From Caprella mutica (lineage: Eukaryota > Arthropoda > Malacostraca > Amphipoda > Caprellidae): 64,000 bases of DNA. Of the stretch, positions 45,120-55,800 are shown in pieces. The stretch lies in the NCBI GenBank assembly GCA_947561585.1, contig CANNZV010001630.1, forward strand, positions 1 to 64,000. The letters run 5' to 3'. Each line of letters begins with the position of its first letter. The stretch's first letter is position 1. The translations under genes were made by a program, and so were the position numbers. The notes beneath the pieces were generated by a model. It made no database searches. It saw only the letters and a list, made by a program, of their open reading frames with translations, and was not told the DNA's origin.

Positions 45120-46133
45120 ATGCAAAACCAATTTCAAAGATGGATTTTTGAAGAGATTGAAAAAAAATACGCCAAGAAAGCGCAAGCTATCGAAGCGCTT
45201 TCTACCCTTTTGGCAGTTGGAAAAGATGCGGTTTATCGAAGATTTAGAGGAGAAACCGTACTCGCACCCGAAGAGTTAGAATTGTTGGCAAAGACCTATA
45301 AGATTTCATTGGATCAATATATTTATGGTTCTTCGGACACCGTTTTCTTTACTTATAGTCCTTTCTCAGAAAAAATAACTTCTTTTGAACATTATATGCA
45401 GCGGATAAAAGTCGAATTGGAAGAAGTTTCCGTTTTGCCTTCTCTCCAAATGAAATATGCTGTTCCCGAATTGCCTATTTTTAATCTTTTTTTTATTCCC
45501 GAATTGGTGGCTTTTAAGCTCTATACTTGGGGGCGGACGACGTGGGATTTTGATTATTTGCAAGAAATGAAATTTGACTTTGATCTCATTCCTTATCCTA
45601 TTTTGCGACAAGCAGAACCAATTGTAGATTTGTATAATAATATTCCGAGTACCGAAATGTGGAGTCTCAATTTGATTGATTTTACGCTCAATCAAATTGA
45701 ATATTATGTGAGTAGCGATGCTTTTGCTAGCGATGAAATCCCATTGATTTTGTGTGATAAATTGATGGAATTGCTCCAACACATGGAAGTGATGGCAAAA
45801 GAAGGGCAGAAATTCAAAATAGGTTCAAAACCCAAAGAAGGACTTTCTAATTTCCAATTGTACCACAACGAAATGTTGTATACAGACCATACTATTTTGT
45901 TTTCATCGGACTTGGGGCAAGGTGTTTTTGCCTCTTTTGGAAATCCGAATTTTATAAAGAGTACCGATCAGCGAATTACGCAACATATTGAGGAATGGTT
46001 CGCTATTCTTTTGAGCAAATCGCAAGCCATTAGTACAAATGCAGAAAAAACCAGAAAATGGTTTTTTACTCGTTTGTATAAAAAAGTGGGAGCGTTAAAG
46101 AATAGAATTGAATCTCAAGTAGCCTTTGACTAA
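45120..46133 (+). CDS. Helix-turn-helix protein of unknown function
   Basis: The 337-residue protein has an N-terminal lambda-repressor-like helix-turn-helix (about 20-65: AIEALSTLLAVGKDAVYRRFRGETVLAPEELELLAKTYKISLDQY). A long, mostly helical C-terminal part of unknown type follows (about 80-330). The layout suggests a transcription regulator with a sensing or dimerising domain; no ligand can be proposed. It is monocistronic between divergent and convergent neighbours, with a clear terminator after it. Confidence 0.7.
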   Translation: MQNQFQRWIFEEIEKKYAKKAQAIEALSTLLAVGKDAVYRRFRGETVLAPEELELLAKTYKISLDQYIYGSSDTVFFTYSPFSEKITSFEHYMQRIKVELEEVSVLPSLQMKYAVPELPIFNLFFIPELVAFKLYTWGRTTWDFDYLQEMKFDFDLIPYPILRQAEPIVDLYNNIPSTEMWSLNLIDFTLNQIEYYVSSDAFASDEIPLILCDKLMELLQHMEVMAKEGQKFKIGSKPKEGLSNFQLYHNEMLYTDHTILFSSDLGQGVFASFGNPNFIKSTDQRITQHIEEWFAILLSKSQAISTNAEKTRKWFFTRLYKKVGALKNRIESQVAFD

Positions 46134-46170
46134 AAAAGCTTGTCCAAATTTCCTTTGGACAAGCTTTTTT
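46133..46170. terminator. Bidirectional intrinsic terminator
   Basis: AAAAAGCTTGTCCAAA and TTTGGACAAGCTTTTT pair around a short TTCC-type loop, with T-runs on both strands. It separates the HTH gene from the convergent galE. Confidence 0.9.
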
Positions 46171-46187
46171 GAAAGAAATGAATCTTC

Positions 46188-47222
46188 TTAATCTTGAAGA
46201 ATAGCCGACTCGGTACGGTATTTTTCCCAAGCCCAAGCCGAACTCATGATTTCGTCTATATCTCGATTGGGTTTCCAACCCAATTTCGTAAAGGCATTTT
46301 CGTTATTGGCATAAATAGCTTCTACATCTCCAGGACGACGAGGTCCCATTTCATAATTGAGTTTTTTGCCCGAAACGCGCTCGAATGCTTCAACGGCTTC
46401 TATGACACTCACGCCTTCGCCAATTCCCAAATTGAATACTTCGCAATTCGATTCATTTTTGGCTTCCATTAAATATTGCAACGCTTTGGTATGTGCATTT
46501 GCCAAATCCATTACATGAATATAGTCTCGAATACAACTACCATCACGGGTCGCATAATCGCTTCCATGAACCGACATTTTTTCTCTTTTGCCGATAGCCG
46601 TTTCTGTAATAACAGGAACCAAATTGGTCGCTTTATTGATAGGTAACTCACCAATCAATGCACTTTGGTGTGCGCCAGCAGGATTGAAATAACGCAACAA
46701 AATAGATTTATTATCAGGATTGACTTTGGAAAAATCTTGAATGATTTGCTCGCCCATTTGTTTGGTACGGGCATAAGGACATTCTGCTTCCTGAAACGGT
46801 GTTTCTTCCGTTACGGGTAAAGCTGTTGTATTGCCATAAACCGAGCAAGAAGAAGAAAAAATAAAATTTTTCACCCCAAATTCTTTACAGCATGTCAGTA
46901 CATTTAGCAAGCTATTTAGGTTATTATGAAAATAACGAAGTGGTTGAAAAACAGATTCTCCAACACTTTTAAGTGCTGCAAAATGGATAACGCCTTCAAA
47001 TTGTTCATTGGCAAAAATTCGACGAGTTTTTTCTAAATCGCATAAATCAACAGTATAGTTTCGAACGGTTGCGCCTGTAATTTCCCGTACGCCGTGCATC
47101 ACGCGAATATCAGAATTCATGTTGTTGTCAACAGAAATAGGTTCAAAACCATTATTGATTAAATCAACGATAGTGTGGCTGCCAATATAACCACAACCGC
47201 CTGTTACGAGTACTTTTTTCAT
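46188..47222 (-). CDS. galE: UDP-glucose 4-epimerase
   Basis: This 344-residue short-chain dehydrogenase interconverts UDP-glucose and UDP-galactose. It has the NAD motif VTGGCGYIGSHTIVDL, the FSSSCSVYGN serine segment, the catalytic YARTK pair, SILLRYFNPAGAHQSALIGE, RDGSCIRDYIHVMDLANAH, and a C-terminal sugar-binding end (GPRRPGDVEAIYAN). Length and motifs match GalE throughout. It supplies sugar nucleotides for surface polysaccharide. Monocistronic. Confidence 0.95.
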   Translation of the reverse strand: MKKVLVTGGCGYIGSHTIVDLINNGFEPISVDNNMNSDIRVMHGVREITGATVRNYTVDLCDLEKTRRIFANEQFEGVIHFAALKSVGESVFQPLRYFHNNLNSLLNVLTCCKEFGVKNFIFSSSCSVYGNTTALPVTEETPFQEAECPYARTKQMGEQIIQDFSKVNPDNKSILLRYFNPAGAHQSALIGELPINKATNLVPVITETAIGKREKMSVHGSDYATRDGSCIRDYIHVMDLANAHTKALQYLMEAKNESNCEVFNLGIGEGVSVIEAVEAFERVSGKKLNYEMGPRRPGDVEAIYANNENAFTKLGWKPNRDIDEIMSSAWAWEKYRTESAILQD

Positions 47223-47415
47223 TGGAAATAATTTATATCGTTTGTTTGTAAAACAACTTGAAATCTAAATGGTTGGTTTTGGGGGAATTTGTTCTTTATA
47301 AGAAGAAACAAAAACAATCCAAAGGTAATATATTTTTTTATACTATGTTATATTCAAAAACTTTGCCTTATTCTTATTTATTCATTTCTTTAGTGACAAG
47401 CTTTACTTGTTGAAT

Positions 47416-48000
47416 TTAGGCAATCAACAAAACAAGGGCAACACCAAATGCAATACCTGATACAAATAAATTCCATTCTCGTTGCGCTGCTTTCAATACA
47501 TTTAATACCAAATAGCTTATCGCCAAAACGATTGCCACAATGATTAATTGACCCAATTCCAAACCAATATTAAACGCCAACAATTGTTGTCCAATTGTTT
47601 TTTCGCCAGGCATCAATGTGGACCTCAAGAAATTGGAAAAGCCCATTCCATGTATAAAACCGAAAACCAAAGCCAAGATATAATTGAATTGTATTTTTTG
47701 CTTGCTTCTAGTTTCTTCTTTAGAAAAATCAATAATATTAAAAAGACAAGTGGCCATAATCGTAATAGGAATGAGCTTCTCTACCACATCCGATGAAAAT
47801 CGGATAAGGTCAAAAATAGCCAATGCCAAAGTGAGCGAATGCCCGATGGTAAAGGCTGTAACTAGGAGTGCGACTCTTTTCCATTCCTTTAGCGTGTAAA
47901 TGGCACAAAGTGCCACTACAAAAACAATATGGTCGTAGCCATTGATGTCTAAAATATGTTGATAACCTAATTTAAAATAGGTTTGAAATAGACCTTCCAT
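47416..48000 (-). CDS. HupE/UreJ-family membrane protein
   Basis: This 194-residue protein has six predicted membrane helices and the family motifs GYDHIVFVVALCAIY, FTIGHSLTLALA and FIHGMGFSNFL, with conserved histidines inside the membrane. HupE/UreJ proteins are linked to metal (nickel) uptake when next to hydrogenase or urease genes. Here no such enzymes are nearby, so the transported ion is uncertain. Divergent from prfC. Confidence 0.85.
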   Translation of the reverse strand: MEGLFQTYFKLGYQHILDINGYDHIVFVVALCAIYTLKEWKRVALLVTAFTIGHSLTLALAIFDLIRFSSDVVEKLIPITIMATCLFNIIDFSKEETRSKQKIQFNYILALVFGFIHGMGFSNFLRSTLMPGEKTIGQQLLAFNIGLELGQLIIVAIVLAISYLVLNVLKAAQREWNLFVSGIAFGVALVLLIA

Positions 48001-48030
48001 AAGAGATTAAATTATTCTGTATAGAATCCT

Positions 48031-48038
48031 TACCTTTG
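48031..48038 (+). promoter_or_regulatory. Putative -7 box upstream of prfC
   Basis: TACCTTTG followed by C matches TAnnTTTG and sits 38 bases before the prfC start. A TTTG partner is not seen at the right distance. Confidence 0.42.
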
Positions 48039-48076
48039 CAGCTCGAAATTAAGAAAAGTATAAGAATATTTCAAGA

Positions 48077-49654
48077 ATGGGATTAATAGAAGAAATCAAT
48101 AAAAGGCGGACTTTTGGTATTATTAGCCACCCTGATGCTGGTAAAACAACGCTGACGGAGAAGCTATTGCTTTTTGGTGGAGCGATTCAAATAGCAGGAG
48201 CCGTCAAGTCCAACAAAATAAAACGTTCGGCAACCTCCGATTTTATGGAAATCGAAAAACAGAGAGGAATCTCTGTGGCGACTTCTGTGATGGGATTTGA
48301 ATATAAAGGACTCAAAGTAAATATCTTGGATACGCCTGGTCACCAAGATTTTGCGGAAGATACGTATCGAACACTTACTGCGGTAGACAGTGTAATCGTG
48401 GTTATTGACGTAGCAAAAGGCGTCGAGGCACAGACCGAAAAATTGGTCAAGGTTTGTCGAATGCGCAATACACCCATTATTGTTTTTATCAACAAAATGG
48501 ATAGAGAAGGAAAAGATGGCTTTGATTTATTAGACGAGTTGGAAGAAAAATTGGGTCTAGTTGTCCGCCCATTGAGTTGGCCCGTAGGAATGGGACAGCG
48601 TTTCAAAGGAGTCTATAATATTTATGAAAAGAAATTGGTGCTTTTCAATCCACATGGCAAGCAATCGACCGAAGAGATTGTAGAAATTACAGATTTGTCC
48701 GACCCAAAATTGGAGGAAGAAATAGGCGAAGCTGCTGCCAAAGAGTTGCGAGAAGAAGTGGCGATGATAGAGGAAGTTTACTTGCCTTTTGATAAATCAG
48801 ACTATCTGAGTGGAGAATTATCGCCCGTTTTTTTTGGGAGTGCGATTAATAATTTTGGAGTAAAAGAGCTATTGGATGGCTTTATAGAAATTGCTCCCAC
48901 GCCACTTCCACGGATAGCCGAAGAACGAGAAGTACGACCAGAAGAGGAAGCCTTTTCGGGTTTTGTGTTCAAAATCCATGCAAATATGGATCCCAAACAC
49001 CGAGACAGAATTGCCTTTATGCGGATCTGTTCGGGTAAGTTTGAGCGCAACACGAACTATCTCCATATCCGACAAAATAAGAAAATGAAATTTTCTAATC
49101 CAACCACTTTTATGGCTTCCCGAAAAGAAGTCATTGATGCGGCTTATCCTGGCGATGTGGTCGGTTTGTATGATTCTGGTAATTTCAAAATTGGCGACTC
49201 AATGACCTCTGGAGAGCAATTGCATTTCAAAGGAATTCCTAGTTTTTCACCCGAACAATTTCGCTATGTGAACAATGCTGACCCGCTAAAATCCAAGCAA
49301 CTTGCCAAAGGTTTGATACAGTTGATGGACGAAGGAGTTGCTCAGTTTTTTATAAAAGAAATCAATGGACGAAAAATAATTGGGACTGTTGGCGCGCTTC
49401 AATTTGAGGTTATTCAATATCGTCTCAAGCACGAGTATGGCGCATCTTGCCAATACGAACCTGTCAATCTCCACAAGGCTTGTTGGGTCAGCGGCGAACA
49501 GTCAGCCCTTAATGGATTGCTATCCAAACGAAAAAGAGATATGGCAAAAGACAAGCACGGAAATCTCGTTTTTCTAGCAGAATCTGCTTGGACTTTGCAA
49601 ATGGCACAAGAAAACCATCCCGAGGTTGCGTTTCATTTTAAGAGTGAGTTTTAG
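48077..49654 (+). CDS. prfC: Peptide chain release factor 3
   Basis: This 525-residue translational GTPase recycles RF1/RF2 from the ribosome. G1 is [13 protein letters not shown], the switch region has [16 protein letters not shown]3 is [14 protein letters not shown] (the DTPGH motif), and G4 is [11 protein letters not shown]. The RF3-specific insert [14 protein letters not shown] and the C-terminal domains ([20 protein letters not shown]) distinguish it from EF-G. Length is normal. Monocistronic, ending before a perfect 29-bp inverted repeat. Confidence 0.96.
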   Translation: MGLIEEINKRRTFGIISHPDAGKTTLTEKLLLFGGAIQIAGAVKSNKIKRSATSDFMEIEKQRGISVATSVMGFEYKGLKVNILDTPGHQDFAEDTYRTLTAVDSVIVVIDVAKGVEAQTEKLVKVCRMRNTPIIVFINKMDREGKDGFDLLDELEEKLGLVVRPLSWPVGMGQRFKGVYNIYEKKLVLFNPHGKQSTEEIVEITDLSDPKLEEEIGEAAAKELREEVAMIEEVYLPFDKSDYLSGELSPVFFGSAINNFGVKELLDGFIEIAPTPLPRIAEEREVRPEEEAFSGFVFKIHANMDPKHRDRIAFMRICSGKFERNTNYLHIRQNKKMKFSNPTTFMASRKEVIDAAYPGDVVGLYDSGNFKIGDSMTSGEQLHFKGIPSFSPEQFRYVNNADPLKSKQLAKGLIQLMDEGVAQFFIKEINGRKIIGTVGALQFEVIQYRLKHEYGASCQYEPVNLHKACWVSGEQSALNGLLSKRKRDMAKDKHGNLVFLAESAWTLQMAQENHPEVAFHFKSEF

Positions 49655-49696
49655 GAGGAGGAGAAGTTAGACGATTAGACCGAAAATTAAAATTTT

Positions 49697-49763
49697 CTGT
49701 CAGAAGTCAGACTTATAATGTTGACAAGAATATCGTCAACATTATAAGTCTGACTTCTGACAG
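49697..49763. repeat. Perfect 29-bp inverted repeat between prfC and the PBP gene
   Basis: The arms at 49697-49725 (starting CTGTCAGAAGTCAGAC) and 49735-49763 are exact reverse complements with a nine-base loop. It lies between two convergent genes and could act as a terminator for both. A perfect 29-bp stem is much longer than usual, so a mobile or recently copied palindrome is possible. Confidence 0.8.
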
Positions 49764-49818
49764 TTTTGAATAGAAACGTTCTAAGCGTCTTGTAGTCCGA
49801 CAAACCATTTACAAGCCA

Positions 49819-52347
49819 TCAATTCTTGAAAATCTTATCGAAAAATTTCTTCCGTTTTTTCTTGTTTTTCCTTTGCTTTTTGATGCGTTCGTTTCGCTTC
49901 CGAATCTCTTCTGAGCGTTTGTTCTGAGCAGGCGTTTTTCGGGTAGAAGGTTTCTTTTTAGAAGGAGGTTCATTGACCCGTTTGGAGCGTTTTTTGAAAA
50001 TATTGATAAAGGCATCTATTGGATCCTCGGTGACATCTTCTGGATGTCCAACCAAGACTTCCTCCGCAGGCATTTCTTCCAAAAACAAAGGACAATTCAT
50101 CAGATCGAGCAAACTATCTGGCATCGGTCGAAAGGCATGGAGCTGGTCGTTCACAAAAGCCTTGTCTTTATAGGTTTTGTTCATGAAACGTCCCCAAATT
50201 GGCAATGCCATATTGCTTCCCGAACCCAAGGCAAGGGAGCGAAAACGTACTATGGGCGACTCTGCGCCAACCCACACACCTGCCACGAGATTTGGTGTAA
50301 AACCAATAAACCAACCATCGGATTGATTTTGAGTGGTGCCTGTTTTTCCAGCAATGTCATTCTGCAAATTATAAGTATGTCGCAAACGTCTCCCCGTTCC
50401 ATTATCGACAACCGACTGCATCATGTCTATCATCATACTCGCATTATCTTCTGTCATCGCACGCTCCCATTCTGCGATTTCTTTTTGCTCAAATTCTATC
50501 AAAACATTGCCTTCACTGTCTTCTATACGAGTCACAAATTGCGGTTCGGGACGCACCCCATAATTGGCAATTGTTCCATACACATTGACCATTTCATACA
50601 AGGAAATATCGACCGCTCCCAAGGCAATAGCAGGGACTGAAGGAATGTCGCTTTTGACGCCCATTTGATGTGCCAATTCGATAACCGAATCGACTTGAGC
50701 CTGCATAATGGTATTGACCGTAACGGAATTGACCGAATTGGTCAAAGCACCTTTCATGGAGTAAACTCCGCCATATTCATTATTGGCATTTTGTGGTTTC
50801 CAATCTTCATATTCCGAATAAATAACGAGTCGATTGTGCGTATATTCACAAGGAGAAACGCCTTGCTCCAAAGCAGTCCCATACACAATTGGTTTGAAGG
50901 TAGAACCAACAGGGCGTTTGGATTTGACATGATCGTACTGATAATATTGATAATCAATCCCACCAACCCAAGCCTTGATATTGCCTGTTTGAGGCTCCAT
51001 CGCTAGAAAACCTGCATTGAGCAAACAGAAATAATATTTGATAGAATCAAGCGGACTCATCTCTTTTTGAACATCGCCTTCTTTCCAATCAAAAACCGTC
51101 ATATTGACGGGTTTGGCAAAAACACCATTGATTTCTTTTTCCGAAAGTCCTGCTTTTTTCAAGCCTTTATAGCGTTTCGATTTGCGTTTTTGCGTCTCAA
51201 TGACCGCATCGTCGCCCCAAGGTTTTTGCCCTTTCCAATGGACATCAAAATCTTGTTGAAGCTTAGAAATATGTTCGCCAACCGCTTGCTCTGCATAATT
51301 TTGCATTCGAGAATCAATCGTCGTATATATTTTCAAACCATCCGTATATATATTATAGGAAGTGCCTTGTTCTTCATTCAGTTCTTTTATTTTTTTGTTT
51401 AAAAACTGTCGTAAATGTTCTCTAAAATAAGTAGCAACCCCTTCTTTATTGCTATCTCGACTATATTCTAGTTCGAGCGGAAGGAGTTTTAAAGAATCAT
51501 AGGCCACTTGTTCCAATTTTTCATATTTAAGCATTTGATTCAAGACGACATTGCGTCTTTGAATGGCGAGTTCAGGATTTCGCATAGGATTATAGCGGGT
51601 ATTTGCTTTCAGCATACCCACTAAAACGGCAGCCTCTTCGATATTCAAGTCCGCAGGTTTTTTGCTGAAAAATTGTTTAGCAGCGACATGCAAACCAAAA
51701 ATATTTACCCCAAAAGGAACGGTATTCAAATACAGATTGATGAGTTTTTCTTTGCTGTAAACTTTTTCCAAACGACGAGCCACAAACATCTCTTTTATTT
51801 TCATCACAGGGATGGTCAAAAAGGAATGATTTTGTCTTTTGTAGACATTTTTGGCGAGTTGTTGGCTCAAGGTACTTCCTCCTCCGCTCGAATCATTTCC
51901 GCCCAAAATGGTTTTGAAAAATACCCGCAACAAAGCCATCATATCTACGCCTTGATGTTCAAAAAATCGAGCATCTTCGGTTGCAATTAAGGCATCCACG
52001 ACATAAGGAGAAATATCATCATAACCAACATTAGTTCTGTTTTCGATAAAATATTTGCCCAATAAAACGCCATCCGAAGCATAGATTTCGGAAGCTGTTC
52101 GGTTCTGTATTTTAGCTAAATCTTGTGAATTAGGAAGACTTCCAAATGCGCCAACACGCACTAGGAAAATAAGAAGTACAAAGGAAAAGAAGAAGAAGCA
52201 AAAACTGCTGACTATAATTTTTACTCCCCATCCTAGTTTGGGGTTTTCCTTAGACCAACTCTGAAAATTCTGAAAAGAAACAGAAATCTTAGTTTTGACT
52301 TGGTTCCAAAAACTTTGATGTTGCTTGTTTAATTGGTTTTCTAACAT
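49819..52347 (-). CDS. Class A penicillin-binding protein 1A (glycosyltransferase/transpeptidase)
   Basis: This 842-residue enzyme builds and cross-links peptidoglycan. It has one N-terminal membrane helix (about 48-68) and a GT51 domain with ATEDARFFEHQGVDMMAL, GGSTLSQQLAKN and RRLEKVYSKEKLINLYLNTV. The transpeptidase domain has the serine motif GSTFK, TNSVNSV (SxN) and GKTGTTQNQSDGWFIGFTP (KTG). The last ~60 residues are a lysine/arginine-rich tail (KKRSKRVNEPPSKKKPSTRK...), probably disordered, which could bind anionic polymers or membrane. Monocistronic. Confidence 0.95.
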   Translation of the reverse strand: MLENQLNKQHQSFWNQVKTKISVSFQNFQSWSKENPKLGWGVKIIVSSFCFFFFSFVLLIFLVRVGAFGSLPNSQDLAKIQNRTASEIYASDGVLLGKYFIENRTNVGYDDISPYVVDALIATEDARFFEHQGVDMMALLRVFFKTILGGNDSSGGGSTLSQQLAKNVYKRQNHSFLTIPVMKIKEMFVARRLEKVYSKEKLINLYLNTVPFGVNIFGLHVAAKQFFSKKPADLNIEEAAVLVGMLKANTRYNPMRNPELAIQRRNVVLNQMLKYEKLEQVAYDSLKLLPLELEYSRDSNKEGVATYFREHLRQFLNKKIKELNEEQGTSYNIYTDGLKIYTTIDSRMQNYAEQAVGEHISKLQQDFDVHWKGQKPWGDDAVIETQKRKSKRYKGLKKAGLSEKEINGVFAKPVNMTVFDWKEGDVQKEMSPLDSIKYYFCLLNAGFLAMEPQTGNIKAWVGGIDYQYYQYDHVKSKRPVGSTFKPIVYGTALEQGVSPCEYTHNRLVIYSEYEDWKPQNANNEYGGVYSMKGALTNSVNSVTVNTIMQAQVDSVIELAHQMGVKSDIPSVPAIALGAVDISLYEMVNVYGTIANYGVRPEPQFVTRIEDSEGNVLIEFEQKEIAEWERAMTEDNASMMIDMMQSVVDNGTGRRLRHTYNLQNDIAGKTGTTQNQSDGWFIGFTPNLVAGVWVGAESPIVRFRSLALGSGSNMALPIWGRFMNKTYKDKAFVNDQLHAFRPMPDSLLDLMNCPLFLEEMPAEEVLVGHPEDVTEDPIDAFINIFKKRSKRVNEPPSKKKPSTRKTPAQNKRSEEIRKRNERIKKQRKNKKKRKKFFDKIFKN

Positions 52348-52801
52348 AGTTTATACGAAGACTTATTGTTTAAAATGAGTTCTTTTACAAACGCCTCTTT
52401 TTGCAAAAATAGTATTTTGATGCAAATTCCTAGTAAAAAGAAGCTGCTTCAAATATCTATATATTAAACATGTTTTGATAGACATAACGATTATTCGTTG
52501 TTGTTTTTCGATTATTCGTTACATATCAAGTTAAGTGTTAAAAAATAAAATTACTTCTCTTTAATTTTATGATTTTCAAAAAAAGTAGTAATTTTATGCT
52601 AGTAATTGCTGTTTGTTGAGAATTAAATTTTAAAAACAACCTAAATATTATAAGCATTCTCACTGAAATATCTCAGTAATTATTCTTTTCTCAGAAAGTG
52701 AAATTTTCTCACATAAGTGAAAGCACTTGACTTTAGAGTGCATCTTAAGCTATTCAATCAATCAATCTTTTGTTTATTTTTTCAAAAAAAAATTCAAACC
52801 T
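52348..52801 (+). promoter_or_regulatory. 454-base regulatory spacer with paired direct repeats
   Basis: This AT-rich spacer separates the divergent PBP gene and the giant adhesin. It holds two exact copies of CGATTATTCGTT at 52488-52499 and 52509-52520, 21 bases apart (two helix turns), which suggests an operator for a regulator that binds as a pair. No full TAnnTTTG promoter was found, and no gene is seen. Confidence 0.35.
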
Positions 52802-55800
52802 ATGAATCGAATTTTACAGTTTATTTCTGTATTCGTACTCTTAAGTGTTAATGCAATTGCACAAAATGATTGTATTCCTTTAGGAGAAGACTTTTGCGAA
52901 GATGCAGCTATTTTGAGCCTATGTCAGTTGGATGGTTGGATGAGTAATACTAATCCTCCAGGTGTGGTGTATACACCAGACGTGATTGGTGATGGTTGGT
53001 GTGGCGGAAACTTTACGATTGAAAACAATCAGTGGTTGGGTTTTATTGCTGATGAAACACAGTTGACTATCAATGTAGATATTTCAGATTGTGAAGCCAA
53101 TGCAGGTGTCCAGTTGGCTTGTTATGCACAAGGTGAAGGAACAAGTTGTATAGGAACTCAATTGTCTTGTCTCGGTTTTCAATCAGGAGAAAATGTCAAT
53201 TTCAATTTCAATATTTTTGGATTAATACCTGGAGATACTTATATATTGATGATTGATGGTTTTGCAGGAGATGGTTGTCCTTTTACTTTTAATATAGAAG
53301 TAGGAACAAACAATCCCGTTATTGCCCAAGCCAATCCGCTTTCTGTTTGTCCAGGAATTCCAAACGCCGCTGCTCTGAATGGCTTGGGTTCTGCTTTTGG
53401 ACCAGGTGTTGTATATATTTGGGAAACCCAAGACGGTAATATTGTATCTGGTGCAAATACACTTTTTCCTATTATCGACCAACCAGGGGAATACACCTTG
53501 ACCGTTATTGATAATACAAGCTGCTGTATCAATTCTACTTCGGTTTTGGTAGAAGAAAATACCGAATATCCTGATGCTGTTGCCAATGTAGATGGCATCA
53601 TTTCTTGTACAAATGATGAAGTAACTTTGAGTGCTACAGGTTCTTCCGGTGCAGCTAATGATAACAATTTTTTTTATCAATGGTATGGTCCCGATGGAAA
53701 TGATATAGCTCTTGGATATGAATTGGATGGAATAAGCGAACCAGGCACTTATAGCCTACAAGTGCTAAATGCAGAAACGGGTTGTTTGTCAGAAACAACA
53801 GTAGAAGTTCCTTTTGACACCATTTCTCCTACTGTTGCACCTAGCGCAGATGGCATTATTGGTTGTATCAATACATCTTTGACTATTGATGGAAATGGTT
53901 CTAGTGGAGTTGATTATCTCTGGAGTGGTCCTGGAGGATTTACTGATGTGGTAGCTTCTCCTACAATTTCAGTAGGTGGCGAGTACATGGTTACAGTCGT
54001 AGGAGACAATGGTTGTACCAATTCTGCTTCTATTGATATTCCAGTAGATACTTTACCTCCCAATATTTCGGTACAAGGAGCTTCTATTAATTGTATCAAC
54101 ACTTTAGCGACGATAAGTGCGGCATCAACCGATGATAATATAACCTTTGAATGGAATGCAGGAACAGGCGCAGAAATAGAAGTTGCTACTGCCGCCGAAT
54201 ATACCGTTGTCGCCACAGGCGAAAACGGTTGTACCGCTACAGCAACTGCTTTGGTCGAAGAAGACACAACTCCTCCTTCTGCTACAGCAGGGGTCGATGG
54301 ACAACTCAATTGTACAATAACTGAACTTGTTTTAGATGGAAGTTCAATGGAAACAAATGTGTCTTTTGAATGGATAAGTCCTAGTGGGACTTTACTAAAT
54401 GAAGAAGACCCAACAGTGTCGGAAGCAGGAGTTTATAACTTAACTGTCACTAATGAAAATAATGGCTGTACTGGAACAGCTTCTATTCCTGTAAGTGAAG
54501 ATATGACTCCTCCAGACATAATAACAGCGGTCGATGATGTATTAGACTGTACCATCGAAGTTGTTAATCTTTCAGGAACAACTTTAGTTGACAATCCTAT
54601 TTTCGAATGGATAGGACCAAATGGATTTGCTGCTGATATTGCAAATCCAACAACAGAAAATCCAGGAGATTATACTCTAACGGTTACAGGTGAAAATGGT
54701 TGTACCTCTACAAGTACGATAAATGTAGAACAAGACAATACTGACCCAATAGCCGATGCAGGTCCCGACGGGATTATTACTTGTACGGCTACCGAAGCTG
54801 CCATAGATGGTTCTGCTTCTAGTACAGGAAGTGATTTTTCTTACCAATGGATTAATGCTGGCGGGGTGGAACTTAGTACTGAGCTTAATACAGAAGTAAG
54901 TAGTACAGGGACTTTTACATTGGTTGTAACGAATACTTCAAATGGCTGTACCGCTAGCGACGAAGTCGCTATCGATGCCGACGAAGATTTACCAATTTCT
55001 GATGCAGGTTTACCCCAATTGATTGATTGTATCAATAACGAAGTGACTCTAGATGGTTCTACTTCTTCTGCTAGTCCAACAATTACTTATCAATGGCTAG
55101 ATGCTACAGGCAACTCCCTTGGAACAATGTCTACTTTAGAAACTGATATGGCGGGCATTTATACCTTGTTAGTCATGGATTCGAGCAATGGTTGTGATGC
55201 ACAGTCACAAGTAGAAGTTAGTAATAATACAGTCGATCCAATCGCTCTTATTGCTCAGCCAGAAACCATTACTTGTATTACTCCAAATGTAAGTATTGAC
55301 GGAAGTACTTCTACCGGAATGGGAACACTTCAATATCTTTGGACAGATGAAGATGGAAACATGCTGAGTACTTTGGCTTCTTTTGAAAGTGACGAAGCAG
55401 GTGTTTACAATCTATTGATTACGGATAATGAAAATGCTTGTACCGCAACGGAGCAAATAACGGTTTTGGAAGATACTGTTTTGCCCCAAGCCAATGCAGG
55501 CGATCCTGCTACGATTACTTGTATCGAAACACAAGTTGCTTTAAATGGCTCGACTTCTCAGGGCGAAAACTTGATTTATGAATGGACAGACGGCACTGGA
55601 ACAATAGTAAGTACAGAGGCTTCCACAATGACCGACAACCAAGGGGATTACAATCTTTTGGTTACCAATACGGTCAATGGTTGTACAGATTCCGACCAAG
55701 TAACTATTGGTATTGATGCAGATTTCCCTTTAGTTAATGTAGGTTCTCCTACTAGTTTGACTTGTGCCATTACAGAGGTAGAACTCAATGGGACAAACTC

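Noticed and set aside
52727..52801. TTG start at 52727 for the giant adhesin
   Set aside because: It would place 25 residues before a perfect signal peptide that begins at the ATG at 52802.
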